Positions 1-12,200 of a stretch of DNA of 64,000 bases are shown piece after piece (within the stretch, counting starts at the first letter, position 1; the number at the start of each line of letters is the position of its first letter). The notes below the pieces were generated by a model that worked only from the letters and a program-made list of their open reading frames with translations, made no database searches and was not told where the DNA came from. Made by a program: the position numbers and the translations under genes. Where the stretch lies: positions 8,930,501 through 8,994,500 of the forward strand of contig NC_063999.1 of the NCBI RefSeq assembly GCF_932276165.1. Direction: 5' to 3'. Source of the stretch: Plutella xylostella. Taxonomy: Eukaryota > Arthropoda > Insecta > Lepidoptera > Plutellidae.

Positions 1-58
1 ACGACGTCGTATCGTGTTTATTTTGCGGGAGCCCTGTGTCATTAAACATTATACTCAC

Positions 59-238
59 GTCATCGATGTCCTCAGCCAGACCGTCGGGCATGGGCTGCGC
101 CTTCATGAACAGACGGTTGTGCTTGTTGGGCGACTTGGACAGACACATCTGGTCCGACTCCTCGGCCACGGTCTCGCGGTACGACACCACGGGATCGGAC
201 TTCTTGATGGGGATGCACGCGTGGTCCTCCTCCAAGTC
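59..238 (-). CDS. eEF2: eEF2 exon 11 (residues 546-605)
   Basis: Acceptor TCTCAG precedes 238; donor GTGAGT follows 59. It encodes DLEEDHACIPIKKSDP through DGLAEDIDD. Positions 1-58 are the beginning of the next intron; the remaining exons lie outside the window. Confidence 0.95.
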
Positions 239-3200
239 CTGAGAAGAATATTGGTAAGACACATGGCATTCTGTAAGGATCAAGTTTTAAATCTAGTTGG
301 AATCAGTTCCTAACATAACTTCACTAAATAGGTAGAGACAGATTTCCCAAGAATTTAGCAACTACATAGCTGATCAATATAATTATCTAACAAAGTGCTA
401 ATGCCCATATATGAGACATATAAATACCTATTTGATCATTTTTTATTGCTTTTTAAACTTTTATTATGTATTTATTTTCTTTATGTAAATAATGTTTCTG
501 TGCGTAAATAAATATTTTTTCTTTATTTCGAACATTAATCCTCACTAACCTTCAGACAGATCTCAAGATGCAGCTCTCCGGCACCAGCGATGATGTGCTC
601 GCCAGACTCCTCGTTGATGCACTGCACCATGGGGTCGGACTTGGCCAGACGCTTCAGACCCTCCACCAGCTTGGGCAGGTCGGCGGGGTTCTTGGGCTCC
701 ACGGCCACACGCACGACGGGCGACACGGAGAACTTCATGACCTAAGGAAGGAACAGAGCAAGATATGACATGGAATTGGCTTTAAAAACGGCGATACGGC
801 TCACGACCTACAACGATAATAATAATATGTGGGGACATGCGAGTCACCCCTGACTACCCCATCCGGGATTACAGTCGTGAGCACATGCCTATGTAAATAA
901 CTGTTTGATTTCCATCACATCAGAATTTTATTATCTTAAAATTATATTTTACTGTAATTTGTTATTGCTGGCCATGTCTTTTTAACACTATTATCGTAGA
1001 AAATTCATTTTATTATTCCTTCCTCTACATGTAGAGAAAAAGCTCCTTACCTTCATGTTGTGGGCATCCTTGAAGGTGGTGATGGTTCCGGTCTTGACCA
1101 GGAACTGGTCCACTCCGACCAGACCACAGATGTTACCGCAGGGCACATCCTCGATGGCCTCCACGTAACGTCCCATCATGAGGATGGTACGCTGGATGGT
1201 CTTCTCGTACAGATCCTGAACAAGAAACAAATATTGTTAGTGAAAAAGTACCATTACTTAAGAAAATTTATATTCTGATTTTAAGATGTTGGATGTACAC
1301 TTTGCTTTTTACTGACAATAGTGTTGTAGCCCAGAATTTGTTGTGAATAGTCTACAGAGACCATCCACCAATCTGTACCTGAGCGGTAATTTTCGTCCTT
1401 ACTGCCGCTGTAATACCGCATTTTTCACGGCACTCAGTATCAACGGGACGAGTTATAAATTCAAAATTAATGAATTCTTGTACAATACATTGTTATCTAT
1501 CTAAGAAAGTAATTTCCTGAGTAATCATGTAATTAGTGTAGTTCTAAAGTTGGGTCCACAGTGTCTGTTCTCTATGAAAAAAGGTTATATCTAATCGTCT
1601 CAGGTAAACTGCCACACCCATATTCGTTTGGCAAACAAAGTAGTCCTGTTTGCTGATATGAAAACACGTGGCAGCAGACCTAGCTTTAGTGACTTTCGTT
1701 GGTCAGTCTGAGAAAAAGGTTAGTAAATATCACATACCTCCTTCTTGCCGGGGGTGAAGTTGGGTCCCATGATGCGGGCCTTCTGTCCGGTAGCGACCTT
1801 GCCGGAGAACACTCGTCCGAACGCGTAGAAACGACCCTTGTCGGTGGTGGGCACCATCTTGCTCACGTACATCATGAGGGGCGCCTCGGGGTCACAGGTC
1901 TAGTGGGGAAACGTACTGGTTTACTCATTGTACATGAATATTGTTATAAAACTTAAGTTACGGGTGTTTATGTGCAGATAATTATTTCATTTCAATGGCC
2001 TTGATATTATGAAATGTAATAATTATAAAATAGTAGAAAATAGATGCGGAAGTTCAGAAAAGTTGCTTTATTTTCTTGTTTATTATTTTGGCAAGCTCTC
2101 TACTGCCGACTTCAACAGTAATAAGGAAATTTTATGCTTTGTTTGGTTGGATGCGTGCCAAAACTCCACGTGAAGCGCACGTTGTTCCAATGGTATTTAA
2201 AAGTGAAATAAGAATGTATCTTCCATTTATGGGGTCACCAACTAGGAAAGTTGACAACCAATTCCGGAAAGATGATGCTGTAAAGTCCTCGTTGACACCC
2301 AGCAACTCTCTCGACGAGTTGCCGGCAACACTTGGGACTATGGTTATTGAAACCCCTATGTCAGATTCGTTACTATAATTAAGAGACATTTATAAATTTT
2401 GGATGACTATCAGATTTCGATTCCGAAACATGAACTTATTGTTAGCTTTTAGTCAATTTGTAAACACAGTTTACCAACTGAGTCGTCAAATGAATAATTT
2501 TGTGGTTTAAACGCAGATGGCGCTAGTAGTGAAGTTAAAAATACTACATTTGACAACTCAATGAACTGGTCTCTCTCTATAAAAGGCAGACATTTTGCAG
2601 ACTTGTTGTCAGTCGTTATCGAGCCTTGGACTCGTAATGTTGTAATACAGTGTCTGGAATGACTGAATGGAAATAAAGTTAAGTTATTTGATTTAAATCA
2701 AGACTTTGATTTCCGGAACCTCTCAGTTCAGAATTGGGAATAAAAATCATGAATATTTCTCAATATTCACACGTCCACAAGTGTTGAGTGTAAAGTGCAA
2801 GTGAAATTGTGTAGTGTGTGATTGTAATCATGGAGAATATGCCGACAAATGAGACTGGCATCAGTCTGGATCGTGCTAACACCGCTGGTGAGATGCGGTC
2901 GCTATCGGCAACGTCTGCCAAGCAGCGTGGTCGCAGCGTGACGAGGCGAGAGCTTCGTAAGCGGCGCCGGAGGAGCCCGTCAAGGGCGAAGTGTCCACGA
3001 CCATCTCGAGCGCGGTCGCGGTCAACTTCATCCAGCGGCGAGCGCTCGGTACGCGCCGGGAGACTGCGCCGAAGGTCCACTTCGAGGCGACGACGACGTG
3101 GCGCGTCGACTCGATCACGCAGTGCGTCGACTCGGTCCCGTAGAACGTCGAGACGATCGCGGAGGCCGTCGAAACGACTGCGCAGCTCATCGAAAGGACG

Positions 3201-6200
3201 GGATCAGCCTCGAGATGACCGTTCTCGAAAAAGTAAGCGGAGACGACACAAAACTGTAAGTGTTTCATCCTCTACTACTTCAAATGTTTCGCCAGTGCAT
3301 GTAAGTCAGAATAAGAACAATCAAAATATAGGTAGTTTTTCTTTACAAGATGTAATGGAGCTGATTAAATCATTGCCCGCGGCATCCAATCAGACCCAAA
3401 ATCATTTTTCTATGAACACAAATGCTGTGCCAGAATTCGACCCTTCAAATAAAGAGCAAACCATTAATTCATGGCTGACCAAAGTTGAAGAATGTTCTTT
3501 GTTGTACAATTGGTCAGAAACTCAATTATTACATTACGCATTACCAAAATTAATGGGTGTAGCTAAAATTTGGTACCAGGGCTTACCTTCCTTGAATTTT
3601 ACATGGGCAGAATGGAAGGATAAACTATCTAAAACCTTTCCAACTGTACAAAACTATGCTCAACTTTTGCACGAAATGCTAGACAGAAAAGTTAGGAATA
3701 ATGAAACGTTAGAAGAATACTATTACCACAAAACTAACTTGCTAAATCGTTGTGATATAAGCGGAAAGAAGGCCATAGATTGTATTATTTATGGGTTAGA
3801 TGACAAAGGAATGCGGTTAGGAGCTCAGGCAGCGAACTACTCACAACCTGAAGAACTATTATCGTATTTTAAAACAATAAAGGCTGAGGATACAAGGGAT
3901 AGGCGAACATCATTCTTTAAGAAACGTATTGATACATCCGGTGATAGTCATAGTCATGCCACAAAATCAACCACAATGAAATGCTTTAATTGTGATGAAA
4001 TAGGGCACCCAAGTTTCAAATGTACAAAACCGTTACTAACGTGTAGTATATGCAAGCGATTGGGGCATCAGAATATTAATTGTAAGCGTTTAAACAAAAA
4101 TAATGCGAGTCAAAATTATCAAAAGGAAACTGAAAAATCTACATCCGAAGTAAAATTAGCTGGCCAGTTAGATGAAAAATACATTCTTCCCTTAATGGTC
4201 AATGGCCTACCCAAGACATGCTACGTGGACTTGGGTAGTCAGTGTACGCTTATCAGAGCTACAGATTTTAATGAATTGGGAGTGATTCCAAATACTAATA
4301 GTGGAGTACCCGGGTTAAAGGGTTTTGGTAACTCAATCATAGAACCAATAGGGAAGGCGATAGTTGAATTACAGGTGCCGGGGGTAACTGCCTCAGTCGA
4401 AGTGCTTATTGTACCTGATGATTTACTTAAACATGCAGTTTTGTTGGGACATACATTTACCGAACAAGCTGGCATTGTTATTATTAAGACTGATGAGCAA
4501 TTAATAGTGCATAAACAACCGTTACCATTAAATGGGCGTAAATTGAACTTGTTGATAGGGACAGACCTAGAAATTAAGTCCATGGAGGCCTTACCAGTAA
4601 AGGTTGACAATGACGTTAACTGTAAGGTTTATGTGAAAGAGTCAATGAGAAAGATCGGTTCTAATAAAAAGTATTATGTTCTACCAGGTTTTTATGCGAT
4701 AAATAACGGACAAGGATGTGTTATGGCTGTTAATTTGGGTTCAGAATCAGTAACGTTCAAGGAAGGCCAGTTATTAACTAGAGCTCATATTTATGAAGGC
4801 GAAAATGAAAGTTACGATGTAAATAGATTAGAATGCGTGAGTAGTGAGGTATTCACTGATAGCATAAAAACGGGTAAAGACTTAGATTTAAACAACAAAG
4901 TGAGACTAGAAGGTTTGTTAAATAAATATAAAAGTTGTTTTTCCTTCAGCCTAGCCGATCTGGGGCTAACCAACTTGTGCGAAATGACTATTAACCTCAA
5001 AGACAATACTCCCGTGGTTTATCGACCATACAGGTTGGCCTACTCAGAAAGGCACAAGGTAAAAGAAATGATTCAAGAAATGTTGGATAGTGGTATTATT
5101 ACAGAATCATCTTCCTCCTACGCAAGTCCTGTTCTGTTAGTGCAAAAGAAAACTGGGGATCAGCGGTTGTGTATTGATTATAGGGCCCTGAATGCAAAAA
5201 CCGTGAAAGAACACTATCCTATGCCTAGGATCGAAGATCAAATAGATCAACTTGGGGGTTATAAGTATTTTATTACCCTAGATATGGCGTCTGGATATTA
5301 TCAGATTGCAATTTCTCCATCTTCTCAAGATAAAACTGCTTTTGTGACCCTAGATGGACAGTACCAATTCACGCGCATGCCATTTAGCTTAGCGAATGCA
5401 CCATCTGTTTTTCAGAAGACGGTCAATAAAATGTTAAAAGACGCTAAAAATCATGAAGCTTTTGCGTTTATGGATGACATTATTATACCAGCTAATGATA
5501 TTGATGAAGGTTTAGAACGCTTAGAAACAGTTTTGAAACTTATTAAAGAGGCAGGCCTTACGCTCAAATTATCTAAATGCATTTTTTTCTCTACGGAAAT
5601 CGATTACCTTGGTTTTGAAATATCTAGGGAAGGAGTAAGACCAGGTCAAAAGAAAACAGAGGCTGTAGAGAGTTTCAAGCGTCCTAGTAACCAACATGAG
5701 GTTCGACAATTTATAGGCTTAGCGAGTTTCTTCCGCAGATTCGTCAAGGATTTCGCAATAATAGCCAATCCTTTGACGAAGCTGTTGAAGAAAGATACTA
5801 AATGGGTGTGGGGTGAGGAACAGGATAAGGCATTTTCCACGTTAAAAGCCGAATTAGTCAAAAGACCAGTGCTCGCGTTATATGACCCAAAAGCTAAAAC
5901 CCAAGTCCATACAGATGCGTGTAAAAACGGCATCGCTGGTATTTTATTACAAGAAGATGACTCAGGTAGACAACGAGCCGTTGCTTACTATAGCAGACAA
6001 ACGACCCCGGAAGAACAGAAATACCATTCATTTGAGTTAGAAACTCTAGCAGTGATCGCGTCACTTAATCGTTTTCGCGTCTATGTTCTAGGAATAAAAT
6101 TTGTTATTGTCACCGACTGCAATGCAATCAGAACTACTCTATCTAAAAGAGATATCATACCACGTGTTGGCAGATGGTGGTTACAGTTGCAGGAGTATGA

Positions 6201-9200
6201 CTGCACTATCGAGTATCGTCCGGGAAATAGAATGTGTCATGTAGATGCTTTAAGCAGAAACGCTATCCCAATGATTGATGAATCTGAGCCGGTATTCGAT
6301 GTGTTAGTTGTGGAAACTGAGGATTGGCTGTCTACTATGCAAAGTGTCGATGATGATATCTCGCACATTAAACGTGTCTTGGAGGATCCAGATACCCCAA
6401 AAGTGGTAGATATACATCAAAATTATAGAGTCAAAAATGGGAAAGTTTATAGGGTAGTCGATAGTCAACTAAAATGGGTGGTTCCAAAGGGGGTTAGATG
6501 GCAGCTGCTAAAAAAAAATCATGATGAACTTGGCCATTTCGGAGTAGAGAAGACGTTAGACAAATTGAAGTCACTCTATTGGTTTGCCGGAATGAACAAG
6601 TTTGTCAAGAAATACGTACAATCATGTCTAGAGTGCGCCTATTACAAAACTCCTGCAGGTAAAAGACAAGGATTACTTCATCCAATCCCAAAAATCGACG
6701 AACCATTTCACACGATTCATATCGATCACTTGGGACCATTTGTCAAGAGTAAATCTAAAAATACGTATCTTCTCGTCTTAATTGATGCCTATACTAAATA
6801 CATAAACCTTTATGCGGTCAAAAACACCAAAACAAAGTCAACGATCAAAGTTTTAAATCAATATATCAGCTTATTTGGAATACCTTCTAGACTGATTAGT
6901 GATAGAGGTACTTCTTTTACAAGTAGAAGTTTCAAGGAATTTATACAAAAATTAGGTATACGGCATGTGCTAAATGCAGTTGCGACACCCAGAGCTAATG
7001 GCCAAGTGGAGCGATACAATCGAACCATATTGGCCTCTCTAGCGGTCAAGAATCATAATTGCAAAGAAAATGAATGGGACAAACATTTAGAAGAAATTCA
7101 ACTGGGGTTAAACACAACTCTCAACAAAGGGATAGGTAAAAGCCCAGCAGAGGTACTTTTTGGATTGAGGCTTCGAACAAAAGGAGATGGAATAGTTGCG
7201 TCTTTATTAGATAAAAATCAGGACGGTGCTAATCAATCATTAGAAGCGATCAGAAACGAAGTAAGTTCTAAAGTTTGCGAGGAACAGGAGAAACAAAAGC
7301 ATAGATTTGACAAGAGTAGGAAGGCTGCTAGAGAATTCAAGGTTGGTGACTTAGTACGGATTGAGAGAGATATCTCTAGTAATAATGGAAAATCAAAAAA
7401 ATTGCTTCCAAAATTACAAGGCCCATACAGGATTGTAAAAGTACTATTAAATGATAGATATGTCGTCGAGGATACCCCTCTGACACGAAAACAAAACAAG
7501 AGGTATGAGGGTATAATTTCAGTAGATAAAATACACCCCTGGCTAGCATTTACTCAAGAATATTTAATGGATTCTGATAGGGATAGCTCAGCGGACAATG
7601 ATGAAATGGAAAGTAGGGATAATGAGTGTTCTGTAAATAATAATGAAGTGGAAAGTAGAGATGATGATAATGAAATCGAAAGTGTAGATGATGATAATGA
7701 ATCAGCCGATTAATGATTAAATCAGTTCAGTTTATTTGTATAAATTTATTATGTAAGTTGTGTATATTTTTTTTGAGGAAAATTTAATGTTTTAGTTAGG
7801 TGTGTTATTGATGGTGTATTTATTGATGGTCTTATCACATATTGATTATGTTATGTATGAATTGTTATTATTACTGTAGTGAACTTATGTGTTTTTATTA
7901 TGATCATGAAGTGAATCTGTATACAATGGAGTCTTATGACAAATGGGAGTATACTAGATTTTACGACATGGTGCGCAAGGAGGCTGGTTAGCCAAGAAAT
8001 GGAGCGCTTTGTTTGAACTTAACTGTGTATTGTTATTATGATCATGAAGTAAATCAGTATACAATGGAGTCTTACGACAAATGGGAGTATACTAGATTTT
8101 ACGACATGGTGCGCAAGGAGGCTGGTAAGCCAGGAAATGGAGCGCTTTGTGTGTTAAGACATTGATAATGAAAAATATAGATAAGTATGATTATTTTTTA
8201 CACTATGGAGTCTTTTGACAAATTGGAATGTGTAAAAATTAATTGTTGATAGAGGCGATGATGCCAATGATTTGAGAACTGATTTATAAGATACTGAAAT
8301 TGATGGAACAATTTCATCATTAAGATGGCCGAACGGATCTGAAAAAAGTGTTTAATTGTTATAATTCTTATGTAAATAGTTCATAAGATGGTCAATTAAT
8401 TTTCAAACCTTTGTTTATAATTAGTTTTAATTAACGAGAGGACTCGTTATTGTAGAATGGCCGACTGTTAGGTTTTAGTCAATTTGTAAACACAGTTTAC
8501 CAACTGAGTCGTCAAATGAATAATTTTGTGGTTTAAACGCAGATGGCGCTAGTAGTGAAGTTAAAAATACTACATTTGACAACTCAATGAACTGGTCTCT
8601 CTCTATAAAAGGCAGACATTTTGCAGACTTGTTGTCAGTCGTTATCATAGAGAAAAAATAAACAATTGTGCAAAGAGTGCCATCTCAAGGAGTTTTTTGT
8701 CATACTCTATACGTCATACTGAGCAGCGCCATCTCTTTATATTTCTCAGCCTCATTGTACATACATACAGGGTGCCCTGTTGGGACACCCTGTATATATA
8801 GATATTGTTATCACAAGTTAATAGCCGGATCTCCACCAAACGATCCAATGCGATCCGATCGCCCGATCCAAGAAGTTTAGTATGTAAGATTCCTTGGATC
8901 GCGCGATCGGATCCCATTGGATCGTCTGGTGGGGATCCGGCTATTAACTCCAATCTATAAAGATATAAGACATAATATTTGCCTTAACGTAGTTACACCA
9001 CACAACAGTGATTACATTTATTAGCTAAATGTAAGTTCAATCTATTTATGTACCTACCTACATGCAACAATAAATAAAAAAAAAATAATGATATAATTAT
9101 TTATTACCTCACATATAACAATGTTTCAGTTCAGTTTTGTCCATGTCACTTGTAAAATAATATGCGAGTAGGTGTGTGTATTCCTTTTTTATTCCTTTCA

Positions 9201-12200
9201 CCATGAAAACCAATTCATGTTTTGCTAGTTTATGTTTCCCAAGAGAAGCATAATAATAATTTATTAAGAAATATTATAAATAAATGAACAATAAACAAAC
9301 AAACAAGCAAATCTTGTCACTTGTGGTGATAAAGTCATTTCGTCCAATAGTGCATCATTTATCCTCGCGAGGCAAATCATTGACGACATTTATCAGTTTG
9401 GTACACATAGTATTTTAATCTTCAGCGGATATGAAGATGTCGATCGCTCTTTGCCAGTGCCGCCATTTCAGCTCGGTTCCCGTGGAACCACATGGAACCT
9501 GGATCCATATGGAATCTGTCAGGTCACAAGAATTTCATAAAAACACTTTTTGCGGATAAAGATGCTTTTTCTTGACACACCATGTTTATTTTTATTTGTA
9601 GGTAGGTATATAAAATTTATAAATAACGATATACCGAGAGTATAGGCTTTTATTACAAAAATGTTATTTGCGAGACATTGTAAGACAACTGAACTGACAC
9701 TGACACGCAATTTCTTCATAATAGCCATAGATCATGACAATGTTGACATTCAAATACTACTTATCTATGTGTCTTGTTATTGTTCTATGGTCTTGTTCAT
9801 AACGCCATCTTACATCTTTTTTGGTAATAAGAGTAATATAAAGAGATGGCACTACCTTCTATTAAAAGTTCAGCCATTAAGGCACTGAGCCCCCCCTGGT
9901 CGTTATCGAGCCTTGGACTCGTAATGTTGTAATACAGTGTCTGGAATGACTGAATGGAAATAAAGTTAAGTTATTTGATTTAAATCAAGACTTTGATTTC
10001 CGGAACCTCTCATTATTCAAATCTAAAGTGTCTTGCTAATATTAAAAAACATCACTAATCAATATACAATGAAGCTTATGAGACCTGGCCACGCGGCACG
10101 GGTCCATTATCGACGTCGATAAACTGCGCGTTTCATCATGCATAGCACCGTATTTATCGCAAATCACATTGAAACGTTTATCTACCTCGACAGTGGACCC
10201 GTCCGTGCAGCGGGGACAGAATATGCAGTAGAACACAAATACATACCTTGATACCGAGAGCGGCCTCGTCGTCGTGGGGTCCCTCGTACAGCATCTCCAT
10301 ACGGTACTTCTGCGCGACCACGGGGGACGGCAGGTGGATGGCAATCATCTGCAGGAGAGCCTCTCCGGCCGGCAGCCAGGTACGCATGACAACCTGGCGG
10401 GGGAAATGACGAGTTAGTATGTTGAGGTAGATGCTGGAATATTTCGGATGTAGGCCGATTGTGGAATTGGCCAGAAAAATTGAATCGTTTATTAATAGCT
10501 TCCCAAAACCACTTCTCAAAATACAAAATAAGTTTTTAGGATTGATATATCAATGATAAATTGATGTACTTGTATGCTAATAAGATCTGAATCACCTGAA
10601 AAAAGTTTACTGTGTTTTGGAAATGGCAATTTGGAAGGCTAAGAGAGAGAGTGTGTTTTGGAAATGGCATTTCTCACGGTTGAAGGAAACTCTTGGGAAC
10701 CAATTTTGCAAATATACAAAGTACCATCTTGTATACTCAGAAACAAGCATTTACCTTAAGCAGGGCCTTGCCGTCCTTGTCAGCGTCCTCGTGCTTGATG
10801 GTGACTCCGATCTTCTTCAGCAGAGACTCGGTCTCCTCCTTCTTGAAGTTCATGATGGCGTCGAACACCTTGTAGATGGGGTCCAGCACGTACATGCAGA
10901 AGGAACGTTTGTTGTCGTCCTCCTTCTGCTTGGACCACTTCTTGGTCTTGGCGTTGAAGAAGTTCTCTCCCCACAGCCTGGGTTGGTAAATTTTGGTGTT
11001 AGGTTTTTGGGTGAAAGTTGGTTGGTAAGTTGAGGTGTACCTATTCTTGTATACCATTATCAAAAAGGTTGCAAGAATAGGAAGTAGTAGCATAGCTAGA
11101 GAGTATTTATATAGTGATTCTAAACAGGCGTACCGCCGCCATCTTGAATTTACACCACGTGTTATTTATTGTGGTCTTGTAGCGCAGAATTTGTTGTGAA
11201 TAGTCCACAGAGACCGTCCACGATTATCTATCCTGAGCGGCAATGTTCGTCCTTACTGCCGCTGTAATACCGCATTTTTCGCGGCACTCAGTATCAACGG
11301 GACGAATATCATTACTATTACTTCATTTCATAATTGTTAATCGAGTAAATTAAATTGTAATGAAAGTATGCCACTATTTATTTTTAACATTGGGTCATTT
11401 GTGTGAATAAGTACAATTCAACACTGTTTAACAATACTATTTAATTATATTGTTGATATTGGACGTGCCTCCAGCTATAATCCTCCAAAATTTAAACTCA
11501 ATAGAAACTATTTCTGATGATGCCAAAAATTAGTCGTGAAATAGTCATAAATAGTCGTGTTTTCCAAAAAAATAGTCGTATCATACTTTCGGAGTTAGAG
11601 CTATACTTTATGGAGGATTATAGCTGGAGGTCTCCAGCTATAATCCTCCAGCCTCTGCAGAACAAACGGTAAGGCCTATCGACTTGGTTAAGGTCTCAAA
11701 AAATAGTCGTGAAATAGTCGTAATGACATGCCAATTTTCAGAAATAGTCGTCCAAAGATAGCTGAGATATAAAGGTACTTTGCTGCAGCCCTGGTGGAGG
11801 ATTATAGCTGGAGGTTTTGAAAATATCGAATATCTTTGGAACTACTATGACTATCGGTTTGAATTACGTCTCAAAAAATAGTCGTGAAATAGTCGCTTCT
11901 ATTTATTATAATTTTAAGCTTGAAACAAGCTGTTAAATAATGATATCAAATTCTTCATACAAATCAAAGTGGACGAGAATGCCAAAGCGAGCCAGTACAC
12001 AAAAATAATAGCACTGAATACAAAAATAAAAGCAATAGCATTGAATTACTCATGTCGAATTTATCTATAAATCATTTATTTCGTCATACTTTGCATCAAT
12101 AGTATCTAAACGAATCTTTGGTTTGACATTTTATTGCTTTTGCTCTTCGCATTTACCTTACTGTGTACAGAGAAAACGTATGCCAATACACGCACACATT

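Larger units (their letters stand above)
2440..10012 (+). mobile_element. Ty3/Gypsy LTR retrotransposon in eEF2 intron 7 (antisense to the gene)
   Basis: Complete element with 286-bp LTRs, one gag-pol reading frame and a 4-bp target duplication TTAT (2436-2439 and 10013-10016). The LTRs differ only at their seventh base (C versus G), so the insertion is young. The 3' LTR is split by a later 1252-bp insertion. After the 5' LTR, TCAGAATTGGGA resembles an internal part of tRNA-Leu-type primer sites but lacks the usual TGG, so the primer is uncertain. No env-like frame follows gag-pol. Which Gypsy clade it belongs to was not resolved. Confidence 0.95.

Noticed and set aside
10617..11033. 138-codon plus-strand frame over eEF2 exon 6
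   Set aside because: Antisense shadow of the eEF2 exon with hydrophobic low-complexity content.
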